A stretch of DNA of 64,000 bases from NCBI GenBank assembly GCA_037833965.1, contig AP031352.1, forward strand, positions 3,948,501 to 4,012,500, written 5' to 3'. Numbering within the stretch: position 1 is the first letter of the stretch; each line of letters starts with the position of its first letter. This DNA comes from Marchantia polymorpha subsp. ruderalis. Taxonomy: Eukaryota > Streptophyta > Marchantiopsida > Marchantiales > Marchantiaceae. Positions 23,449 through 34,640 of this stretch are shown here, piece by piece. A model generated the notes under the pieces. That model was not told the origin of the DNA. It searched no databases and saw nothing but the letters and a program-made list of their open reading frames with translations. Position numbers and translations under genes: made by a program.

Positions 23449-26363
23449 CACTGGCTCGTTATCAAATGGTCGCTGGGCGTGAGACAACCTCGGCCATCGA
23501 AGAAGAAGGTGTACAGGTTTGCCACACGACGGAGAGTCTTCGAGTTTGCCTGAAAGGAAGGCACTATGGCCACAAGGCTCTTGAAGCTGCTCCTCATTTT
23601 AGCCACTTGCACGGTACTTTTATGCGGATCCCAAGATCCCACACAATTGTAGCGCAGTCTGCTCATCCAGATTCTGTGCCATATGATGCAAGTCTTCGTA
23701 CTGCTAGTCCATTAAAACGCCATGAAAATGCAGAGATTATTGTTTTGAAGGCATAAGAAGCCACTTTACAGAATTGAAGATTGGGAAGAGTCTAAGCACG
23801 TGCCTGTCACTGTTACCCGTCTCTTTACACGTAGATAGGTGACCGAGACAGACACAGAGTTTGGATATATGGGAAGACGGTGGATTTTCACATCTACAGT
23901 TCAAACGCAACCATTGTTTGTAATGGTGTCTATAATAGTTTTAAATTTTGCTCGTGAGATGGGCGAGTGGTGTGCAACAGATCTTTCAGGGCACAAGTGG
24001 TGCATTCTGTTGGCGAGCACTGGCAGTCAGTCCCTGCACTCGATCCTTTAGAGTCGGCGTTTGTATCCATGTGAGACATGTTTCGCATGTGCTTTATAAT
24101 GACGTGTGTCGAAGCAGTTGGATGAATGTTTCTGATTCCATAAGTTGATGAAGGACGAGCACGAAGACTTGAATCATACTCCCTCCAAGTGTTCATAATT
24201 TTTCATTTTGGAACTTCAGATTTCTTTCTGCCTTTCTATCTTCACACGCATTAGCTCCCAGTCGATACCCGAGTTGCACCGGGTGCTCAACAGCAGCTTA
24301 TTTTTGAAGGTTTCGTTGGACGAGATTGATTGGTTTCAAAGCTTGCGTTCGGGTCCCTGCGCACCTAACAAGCGAGCACATCCTCCTATACGTGGTGAAA
24401 TTGATACTCCTTGATATGTGCGTAGTCTGGAAATGTCTTTGCAACATGAGATATCAGAACTTAGTAACACGAGAATAAGTTGCTGGGTTCTGGTACAAGT
24501 CTACCTATCTGTATGTATAAAGAAAGACTTATTCTTGTAATGGAAAAGGACGTTTTTTTTTTTTTCGATCACGAGTTTAGCATTATTATTCGTATTTGCA
24601 ACTGTATCTGTAGACATAGTATATCTAAGAAATACACTTGATTCGAGACGGCACTTGTCTTTTATTGGCAATCTTTACTCATATCATGGAAAAGACTGTC
24701 AAAAGATCTCATACCCTCATGCTGTGGAAGAGGCACTTCGGAGGATGTTACGGTGAACAATATCGTTTACAGATCTGGGATGAAATGCAGAAGATGAAGT
24801 TTTGTGTGCGGATAATCGGACACGGATGAATAGAGAAGTCACAACTCGCAGTCTTTAATGCACAGTTTCAGTCAGCTTCTTGCTCAAGTTGCCAAAGGGT
24901 AAGAAGACGGAAAACCTTACTGGCAAGATGTGATGTTTCACAAATCCATGCGCTTTTACAATTTCTTTCACTGACGGCAGAGTCTTGATCTTATGAGACC
25001 TTTGAACGGAGGAGAGCAATGATCGGGGACTTCGTAGAAGATAACCAGTCATAACAGTGTGACTAGTTTCACGTGCACCACAAGATATCAATATCTCGAT
25101 AGAGAATTCTCAAGTATTTCAGATACGTATTGAAGATGCAGCTGAGGTGAACAAAGGAGAAACCACGTCCCAATGTGCTGCCTGGACGTACAGTACATCG
25201 AAAGCAGATTGTTTGGCCCATAGACATACGGAGAAACAAACTAGTGCAAGCCTCGACTCGACTACAGTACTGCCACAGCTCATCCTCAGCCTGAGATCTC
25301 GCTAACTACCAAGCTGGGAGATTGACAATGATTTCAATCTTATCCCCACTTATCACTCTCCCTGGTAAAGGCTCCATCCGATCATTCATGCACCTCTTCG
25401 GCAGAGACTCCACAGGTGCCGGGGAGATTCACCATTTCTGTTTGTAAATCTGGTTCTTGGACGCAACAAAATTATAAAACACTCAACACCGCGCACGCAA
25501 TTTCAGGCTATTAGCGTAGGCAACTCGCTAAACGAGTTGTGACAGCACATGCCACATGAATGACAACCAAATTCCAGGTAAGGTCGTGTACATTTGAAAC
25601 AGTAAAAGGTGCAACAGTGGTACATTGACTACGAATTGTGACCAAAAGAAAGAAGATATACTCAACTGCGAGTCCTGTACACCAGATTGAGAATGAAAAA
25701 TATTAACCTCTGCAAATCCTGTACACCGTGTAAAGAATGGAAGGAGTTTTACCCACGACGCGTGAGCGCAAGCATAGATAGTAGTACAAATGTGGTGATA
25801 TCTTCTCTCAAACTCGTAGAAAAACATATACGAATTGTGACAAGGGAAAAGTATGAACAGAGCCCTAGTTCTGGTGGTACCTTGTGCACTCGCAAAAGTT
25901 GGGAAACTCTTCTCTACGGTCCACTGCTCTACGCATTCAGCCCGTCTAATTCTTCCGTCGGATTAATAGCCACTACCTATAATACACCATAAAAGTTCTA
26001 GAATATGAAGCTCAGAAGATATGACTTATATCTGAAAACTCATTCCTCTAGAAAGTAGGAAGTTCAATATCATGGGACCTCTATCCGAAGTGTCATATTT
26101 CTGATGAGGTTGAATGTAGCTCTCCACAGAGGAAGAGAACTACGATTCGTGAGCGAATCTGCAGCGCTCTGAGCTCCACCTGCTGCAAACAAGCTCCGTG
26201 CTCAGAGTGCCAGCCTTTGAGCATTGAGACAGATCTGGCGCTAAACCAGAAGCGTTCCTGTCTCGAGCTGAGCCACCGGCCCTTGATGTGGACCAGAGGC
26301 AGCCCTTATGGGCCCACGCCTGCTCTTCGTCAACGTTTCACACACAGTAGATGAAGCAAGTTG
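23449..26363. other. Convergent intergenic region
   Basis: Between the PET100-like stop and the end of the minus-strand membrane-protein gene lie the presumed 3' UTRs and unassigned sequence. There is a T-run at about 24550-24565. ORFs here (for example 23466-23756 plus and 25528-25827 minus) are unremarkable. Confidence 0.5.
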
Positions 26364-29300
26364 TCATTCCATGCCAACCACAACCTTCATGACCTCTACA
26401 GCCACTTTAGCCCACTCCAACTCCGGTATGTCGTCGCTCATGGATGGCAACTCGATGCCCAAAATCTGACTCAGCTCCTCGATGTCGCTAACAAGGGGAC
26501 CTTTGGAAGCCTCCTGGTCGCCGACCACTTCTTTGATGGCCTTCAATTCCCCTCTGAGTTGTCGCTCTTCCTCGTCGCGCACCTGTGCGCACAGCAAAAG
26601 GAAATCATCGAAAAATAGAAATTCAAGATTCGCTCTCCGGTGGTACCTATCTGGAATTAAAAAACGAAGCACGTAACAGATACACATTAATGGAGTGATA
26701 TAAGAAATAATCTACAGTAGCAATGCAATATCAATAGGCAACATTATTTCCCTAAATCTTCATGTAACTGTTGGTAGTTCACATGATTCATTGAGGGCAT
26801 ATTCGATGCTGTTACCTTTGTGCATATAATGTTGGTGGTGATGGTTGATTCAATTTTTCAGAGGTTTGACTTATCTTGGCTTTCATATTTTTCTTCCCTG
26901 GTGTATTTACAAAACGTTTAGAGCGACGGTTTCCAGCCTTCGTTCCCATCTTGGAACAAGAAAAGGCTCTTGATTTGATTGCGGGGAGTGCTCAGAGGGA
27001 TGGGGAGTAGAGGAACGGCAGACAAAAGGGCAACACAGCCGCTCGGGGCTGGGGTGACCTAACAGACCTGTGGTGGTCTTCGAAATAGTCTCAATCTGTG
27101 CTGGTTTTGCGCCTTTGCGTGGTCAACTGGCGAGCATGCCTGGAACTCCTTTCCACGCCAAAACTGCAATAGCTGGGCAAACTATACTGGTTGTCAGAGC
27201 CCTGGTTCGATTGCATAGCAGTGATTGCATAGCGCTGGTGTGCAGAGGTTCGAGAAAGCAGGAAAACCACTCTCATTTACGCGGGATGCCCACTCAAGCT
27301 CTGAGCTTGTCTCCAATGAAACTCAGAGCTTCAGTGAGTAGATCTCAGCCTTCCTCCCCAGATGGGTTGTACAGGAAAGCTTAGTCATGGAGCACAGGCG
27401 TGGGGCTAGGTAAGAGAAAGGTGAAGGCATTTAGAGGAAAGATGTTTGGGCTGCAAGTACAAAGCTGAACAGAAACCACTCCAGCAAAAACTTAAGACAC
27501 AATCCTCTCCCCAAATTCAGGGGTGACGCACACTGTCCTCAATTCTGCAGATTGTCAGCACAGATCATGTATTCGTATGTTTCTTGAATCCTCCGTTCGA
27601 GCACGATCCATATTTAGTATCAAACTACTAGGAAATTTGAATCCTCTCATCTGTAGCTAGGTACAACGACCACCCACACATGAGAACCAACAGCATTTTC
27701 TGAGAACACAGAGTCCACTCTCAACATAGTCAAAAGCAATCTGGCTGGAAAAGCAGAAAAAAGGCTGAAAACCGCTAAGATTGATTCACCAAGTATAACA
27801 TGAAGGTGGCCTACTCAGAACTCGCTCGTATTCATGATTTAAATAAAGTACACCGTTGCAGCATCTGATGTGTATGCACACTACCATAGTCTGCAACGAA
27901 ATTCTTTCACCCTCAAGGAACATTTTTTATAACTCCTAGGTGAGATCAGCAAATATATTGTAGTACCATATAATTATTGTCTCACTATGACTCTGACGAA
28001 ACGTGGACCTACCCCTGGAAACATAAGTAAGCTGAGAATGGACACAGAAATGAGTTGTTAGTCCATGATTTACATGTTCCACATAACTAGATAACTTGCT
28101 CAGATTCCGCAACTCAAAACTGCGCGCCTTTTCATCACATTTTCACCTCACAAAATTTGATGAACACGAGGAAGCCACGTCCAAGGAAGGTCATTTACAG
28201 TGACCATAGCACAATCAGAAACTAAAAACTGCCCTGCCAAACTAAGCTCTTCATCAAAGGAGAGAGGGAAACAAGATTTTTCATGTCAAGATGCAACATG
28301 ACCGTCTGTCAATAAGTCGTTGTCCGTATCAGATTTTTTCTCTTGATCAAAAAGGTGTCTAAGCTAAGTCTGCAGGGAGAGGCAATTTTAGATTCTGGAC
28401 ATGGAAACGCATTGAGAATGTAGTGGGAACAATCTCTCGCAGTTTAATCTCATCGCAGCATTGGGGTGTCCACGCTGGTATGAACACAGGGCATGGAACG
28501 AGTTGGACATCTCTCTGGGTCTAGTTTTACTGTTTTTCCTTAGAACGGACTTTCGAATTGCGGGAACTAGACTACCAAGTATGAACTCGATTCCACAATT
28601 CTTCAACGAGGATCTATGACCAGAAAAGGCAGACCTCAGCAACTGCCACGATTAATTATGACTTAAGAGGCAAGACTTTCTGAGCCAAAATTGATTTGAA
28701 AACTTCGATATGAACAGAGTAATGAAGCAATAGGTTGCACTACTTACAATCCAAGCAATCGTTAATACACTTGACCGAGAAATTAAATTAAAACAAACAT
28801 ATCAAATGAGAACAAATTTTCTGAGTCTGTCAGAAGCAATTCAAGCAAGGACGACGATAATACCTGCTGCAAATGTAATTGTTCTTCGCTGTCATACATG
28901 TCCTCGGAGAAAGATATTGCTGATCTGCTCCCTTTCATCATCCCCGCTGTCTCTTCCGATGCGTCGGAATCGTGAGACGTAGTAGAAGGAGGGCCGTAAG
29001 CCTCTTCCTCGGAACCGGAAGATGCTGAACAGGATTCTTCTTCTCGAGTACCGGTGGTAGGAGTCCGAGCAATTTCACCCGTGTCTTTTCGGGCCGGAGC
29101 TTCTGAGTGCACCTCGTAATTGTAGCCATCCTCATCCTGTAAAGACGAGTTATAGCGATCATATTGTTCACCATCAAAACCTTCCACTTCTCTTAAGGAT
29201 TGCGCCTTTAAACTGTGTTGGTTTTCCTTGTCTTGGAAGTCTATTTCTTTCTCCGACCGGGGTGCTTCGAAGGAAGCGTCTGAAGTTGATTCAAAGTATT

Positions 29301-30567
29301 CATGGTCGGATGCAGACTCGTCGAGCCGGAGCATATTCAACGATCCGTATGTCGCAGGAGCCGATTCTGGACGACATGCTCCAGACGTGCTCACTGTTTT
29401 CAAACTCGACACACTTCGTTCTGGACTTGATACTCCCGGATGAACTGCACATGATTTCTCTGAAGTTAAATCGTCCAATCTATATTCAATTACTGCTGCT
29501 AATTTATCTTCATACACTTCACTCGCGTCGTTATTAAAATTCTTCTCGCTCTCAACTCCCTGCTTTCCTCCAACCCCTTCACCGGAATTTGTACAAGACG
29601 CATCAGGATTCCCACTCCTCTCCTCGCACTCACTAATCCTATTCTCGAAAACACCCTCGTGCTCTCTCGCTTTCTCGCCGTCAGCGCTCGAGAAAGTGTG
29701 GTCGAAGTCGCCCGCCAGAACCGCCACCAGATCGTTCACTGCAGCTCGCTCCTTCTCTCCATTCACAACATGACTGCCTGAATTGAAAGCCACAATGATC
29801 GAGGGGTTCTTTTCCTCGTCATCGCGGACGACGCCGTAGGTGTCAGAAATTTTCGGGACGGTTCCAACGAACTGCCCATCTCCGTTTTTCTCCTGCTCCG
29901 TATCGTCGGCTCCTTGCACCAGACGCGAATCCACCATCAGTTCCGTGTGCTCGTCTTCGTCGAGAACGCTCAAATCTTCGGCATTGCAAAATTCTTGCTC
30001 CTGCTCGTCGTCGTCGTCGTCCTCCACGCGGGCACGAGTCTCGGCGCGGCAATCATCGCGATCGACGAGCGTCAGGGGCGATTCCGCCGAGGCATCGGAC
30101 GGGGCCCTCGGAGCCTCGAGCTTCTTGCAGGGGAATTGGCGATCAGCGTCGTCCTTGAGAGCTCTGGCGAATTTGGACACGGTGCTGACGACGACGGCGT
30201 CGAACTCCTGATCCACGACCTCGAAGGTGTCGATCGAGTCCACGTCCTTGCGCAGCAGCTCGAGGAGCGTGAACCCGGCGGAGCGCGACGAGGGAGGCGC
30301 CACCGAGGCGGAGGACGTTGAGGAGGTGGAGAGGGAGCGGCCCGCCCCCGCGCCCGCGCCTCCAGGCAGGTAACGGTAGAGCATGGTGGCATGGCGCTGC
30401 AGGTAGAAGAAGCCCGCAATTGCGCAGACCAGCGGCAGCGCGAACGTGAAGAGCAGCACCGCGAGGATGAAGACCGATGGCAGCAGCACCGGCAGCGTGC
30501 CCAGCACCACGATCCCAACCGCAGCGTACTTGCCCGCCCGCCACAGCTGCTCTCGCACTTCTCTCAT
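26364..30567 (-). CDS. Plant-specific membrane protein with long acidic disordered region
   Basis: Two exons, 30567-28864 and 26582-26364, are separated by a 2.28-kb intron with clean donor and acceptor in phase 0, giving 640 residues. Residues about 13-56 form one long hydrophobic block broken by prolines (VLGTLPVLLPSVFILAVLL then FALPLVCAIAGFFYL), which suggests two close membrane helices or a hairpin. From about 75 to 565 the chain is rich in Glu, Asp and Ser, of low complexity and probably disordered. Exon 2 encodes a compact C-terminus (EEERQLRGELKAIKEVVG, then EELSQILGIELP, then WAKVAVEVMKVVVG). That layout recalls Arabidopsis proteins such as At1g07330 and At2g29620, with both ends conserved and the middle free; the comparison is from memory. 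Function unknown. An in-frame TAG upstream with no ATG after it supports this start. Confidence 0.75.
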
Positions 30568-30647
30568 CGCCGCTGCTGCTGCTGGTGCTGCTGCTCGGCC
30601 GCTTTCCGGCGCTTCCTCCTACGTGGCGGCCTGCGTTTCCCGATCAT
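30564..30647 (-). promoter_or_regulatory. Upstream ORF whose stop overlaps the main start codon (ATGA)
   Basis: An ATG at 30647 opens a 27-residue, Arg/Gln-rich reading frame whose TGA (30566-30564) overlaps the ATG of the membrane-protein gene (30567-30565). If the transcript starts upstream of 30647, main-frame translation would need leaky scanning or reinitiation. The CAG-type trinucleotide run at about 30571-30598 encodes the Gln-rich end of this uORF. Confidence 0.55.
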
Positions 30648-31375
30648 GCACTTCGCTCCTTCGTCGTCGTCCTCCGCCCTCCCGCTCGCTCGTTCACACT
30701 CCAGCTTTTTGCCTCCTCGATCGGCTCCCGATTCGCGTTCCCACCGAGCGCGTCCCCCTCCCTCCCCTCCGCCCCGCTCAAGCTTTCCACGCCATATCGC
30801 TTCCAAGTAAGTCGCTCGATGTCCCACGGCGCTCGCCCCAGGTAGCTCAATTCTTCAGCAGATTCTCCATCTTCCGCTTCCCTCTTTCACCGTGTCCTGC
30901 AGCACGTCCGACGCCAATCCTGTATTTCGATTATTCTCCGATTTTTTTTTATGGGTTGCTCTTTTTGACAGTCTGAGGGGCGCCCCAAGGCTGGCGCTTC
31001 GTACGTGCTTCTTTTCTTCTCGAGATCTTCCTCCGTACGATGGCCCTCTCGCTTCCTCCTCCCTCAGTCTCGCTTGTCTTTGTTTCGGTTCCTTCTCTGC
31101 AGGCTCTAGAGAGGAATTGCAATCTTCGTCCGGTGGATGAAGATGATGATGGTGGGGATGATCCGCGCGATCTCGGTGCAGCCGAGAGTCGTGCTCGATC
31201 ACTCTCCTCACCCTGATCCAATCCTCTCCTCCTGCTCGAACTCTCCCCCCACCTTCTCCGAGTCTCACTTGTCACTCACTTCTCAAGATCCTCGACTCAA
31301 CCGAAACTGTCTCGTCGACCGCTCGCCTGAGCGTCGCTCTCTCTTTATGTTTCTTCTTTCACTGGATTGATCTCT
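30568..31375. other. Presumed promoter and 5' leader of the membrane-protein gene
   Basis: GC-rich and pyrimidine-rich on the plus strand, hence purine-rich in the leader, with many overlapping frames on both strands caused by composition. No separate gene is supported. Confidence 0.5.
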
Positions 31376-31393
31376 CTCCAAGACTCATTCCCT

Positions 31394-31462
31394 CGCACGC
31401 ACACACCCATACACACATACACACTCGCTCTCACCAAAGTACACACACGCGCGCACAGACAT
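31394..31462. repeat. (CA)n-type microsatellite
   Basis: An impure dinucleotide tract of CA/CACG units with short interruptions (ACACACCCATACACACATAC and a later ACACACACGCGCGCAC run). It lies about 0.85 kb upstream of the membrane-protein start. Confidence 0.85.
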
Positions 31463-34118
31463 AAATTCGTGAGATTCCGCTCACGTCAAGGTCATCAGGC
31501 TAGTGCATATTCTTCGATAGTACTAGTAGCTCAGCGTCAGCTGTCAGCTGCTGGAAGCTGTGTCACCTCTAAAACTATCCAGGGACGAATCTCGCGAGGT
31601 GCGTATCAGGAGATTAAATTAATCCAAGGCCATTAGTCAGTCTTAATAGATTACGAAGGCCAGACCATGCGGAGAATCTCGTGCTACCTCACGCTGCGAT
31701 CGTGATTAAGCTGTCGGATTAGCAGCATATTATTTGCTCGCATCGTCGCGGGCGTTACCGAACCTCGTGCCAGACGCTCCAGTGGAACCCCACGGCTCCT
31801 CGCTTCGCGACAAGGGCCGCTCTTTCTGCGGACAAGTCTCTATCCAGTTTGGCGGCACCTCGATCGCGCTCCAAAGGTGTCAATGCCCCAGACGCTTAGA
31901 GTCGATCCCCATCCATCTTGCAAGCCTTGCAGAGTCTCCATTCGTCACCTCCGCCAACTATTTGTCCGTTTTCTATAGTTGCTGCGGGGAAGACTGCTGT
32001 GCATTTAGAAAGGGCTCTGTTCTGTTCACTGACTTATTGCATATATCAGCGTCGATTCCATTCTGAACAGCTGCCATTGTCGAGCTGCGCATCCCGCGTG
32101 TGTCCAAAAAGACCTCTGTTTTGGCGGGGGTTATCTCTTGACCTATGATTGGTCACTTCGTCTCCTGCATTTTAGCTCCTGCATGTATGTGAATTTCGAA
32201 TTAAAGAGAGATAGAGATAAGAATAATAATGAGACGTTGTTTAGTAAATCAAATTATGAGAACATTCCGAGATTAGTCAATACCAAGTATTAGAATATTA
32301 GAACAGATAATAAAACTTTTCATTATATCATTTTTCACTTTCGGCAACCTTACGAGTGGCAGATAATCAATCTTCATACAGTGCGCCGGGCTAGAGGTTA
32401 GTAATCGGTTACAAAATATAACTTATAAGCGAAGATTAATACAGTCGATACACTTATTCCCTGTCTTTCCGACAGAGTGACCGAATCTACACTTTAAAGT
32501 GCTTTGACTTTCATATAATAATGAATCAGACACGCAGAAGGATCTGGACTAAAATTCAACCAGGCATGCTAAATTGGCGTCGATTACGGCATAAAATAAC
32601 GCAGGCGACCCTCCTCGATGCATCAGACCGAGTTTCCGAACTCGCGCCCTACTTGGCGATTCAACCAGCCTTTCCACAACCTACATGGCTATAGCGGGCG
32701 AGAGTCGTCTCCGCCAAATGGTGAAATCGCGACCGCTAAAATAGAGGCCACTTGCCAAGCCTGACTTGACCGAACGCGCAGCTGGGGCGGTCCATCGATT
32801 GGAATGTAGTGCATGTGTGAGACGAGACAGCCAATCGTGTGCGTCCTCAGCGATGGCAGACTTGACGGCCAAATCTTCCATGCGACTGGTGCGCGTCGTT
32901 GTCACCTTTCGCTTGACGTGCAAAGCAACCGTCTCCAAGTCGTTCCGTACGGTAAGACTTGCACGGGAGGGCAAGGTAGTTCCAGCAAACCACGGAAGCT
33001 GACTTGTCACTAAATCTCACGGCCAGGCGTCGAAAGAGCGATCCAGATCTTACGGTGGTAGTTCGTCTCAGGCAGGCCTACTCGTACTGGAAGCTCATTT
33101 CAACCCCACTTCGCTGGCAGTGGCTTGTACACGTGCCATAGCAGACCTCCGACCAGCTGACGTGTCAGTGTGGTCCCGGACAGGATGTCGTGTCGCCCTG
33201 TGACTAGTTGTACCCTTTGACCCTGCAACCACCGACTTATTATCGGATAATATTTTCGCACGAATCTACCTCCTCTAACGCTCCCATTCGACACATCAAT
33301 AGACACACAGAATTTATTTTCCATCAAGTCATCAAGTGAGCATTAAGTCAATGGACTCTAAATTAACCAGCGAGAGTGAGGGAGAAAAAGGTGCTTCCAT
33401 CATTCAGACGATCGAAGTCTCCATCTACAGAACCCTAAATCACAAGTACCTAATTAGAACTTTCCGATGGAGTCGTGTTCGAAGTGCAACAACTTTTGAG
33501 CACTCGCAAAGCAAAGGTGTGGGAGCTGAAGCTAGAGTTGGAGGCACAACCTCAAAGGCATGCCCAGGGCACAGGGGCATGCCCGTATGTACGAACAAAT
33601 ATATACGTATCTCCAGAGCTTTTCAATAGTTTTTTTTATCTAAGAGTGTTCTTTTTTCACAAAAGTGAGTAAAATGTACGTATTCTAATACGGGGCATGA
33701 CATTATATATTGAAATTGAAATGGGGCATGGACATGCCTGGAAGAATTATGTTGTGTCTCCAACACTAGCTTATGCTCGCAATCGAATATCTCATCCAAA
33801 TGAGCGTACGGAGGCCATGCCGGTAGGTATGTAGGAGAAAGGAGAGGGCCTGCAGCTTCCGCTAGGAGCAGCAAATGTGACAGGAGACGGAGCTCAGATT
33901 AGAACTCTAGGTAGCGAAATATGGTCTTTTCTCCAGCTTACAGGTCCTCGGCCCCATACACCAAAGCCCTATGCTCGAACTCACGAGTGACACTCTACGA
34001 ATCAAGTGCAAACAAATCGACCGACTTTAGAAGCAGCTCCTTCCCCAGAGACGAACAGTTCGGAGACATTATCAGACAAAAAAAGTGGATACAGGTGCGA
34101 AATTTTAAGGTATTATTT
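31463..34118. other. Intergenic, no gene recognised
   Basis: Mixed composition. ORFs such as 31734-32066 (+), 32681-33010 (-) and 33336-33629 (+) have no signature that I recognise. A plant telo-box-like AACCCTAAA sits near 33431. Confidence 0.5.
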
Positions 34119-34145
34119 CTAAAGCAGGCAAGATTCTAACAACCA

Positions 34146-34614
34146 CGGTAGGGACCCTGTAAAGGACAGGCCAGGAGAAAATGTCTTTTGAGCTCCCGTT
34201 GGCTGTAGTGAGACCTCAGCCATCCTTCGAAGAAGCACAGCGTACTCTCTGCATGTGCTGAGATACATGAGCTCAATCGTAAATTTATCAGCTACGGTGT
34301 AGAGGGCGAGTTTTTCCAAGCAGAAGAATCGTCCACCCGGTTCACGAAACAAGAGTGTGCCGCCGTGCACCTCGATAGGATCAGCATTGAGAACCAGTTG
34401 TACTTCGGAGTCACGCATGGTCGATGTTTCTGGAAAGGTTGGAAAGCCAGGCATGACATGTGACGTGGTTCTGCTCTTGACAGTCTGAAGGAAAGAAAAC
34501 AGGCAAAAGGCCATCCGACGTCGTAAGCTTCAGGTGCAAGTCTGTACGTTGTAACTAACATATAAAATGTTGGCAACTTACCTCCATCTCCCGCACTCGC
34601 ACCTCGTTGGCCTT
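34146..34614 (-). CDS. Possible partial gene, two spliced exons of unknown family
   Basis: On the minus strand, an acceptor at about 34615 opens a short exon (DQKANEVRVREME) with a strong GTAAGT donor at about 34576. A second acceptor at about 34494 continues in an open frame of about 115 residues (TVKSRTTSHVMPGFPTFPETS, then EVQLVLNADPIEVHGGTLLF, then VADKFTIELMYLSTCREYAVLLRRMAEV). The splice signals and amino-acid balance look better than chance. I could not find an initiator exon, a clear 3' end or a family, so this may be a gene fragment. Confidence 0.3.
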
Positions 34615-34640
34615 CTGATCTGTACGATCAACTTTATGGT

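Noticed and set aside
29840-30544. Several long ORFs on both strands (for example 29914-30321 plus, 30072-30518 minus, 30391-30810 plus)
   Set aside because: They overlap the confident membrane-protein exon and follow its GC-rich low-complexity composition; their products are Arg/Ser/Ala-rich nonsense.
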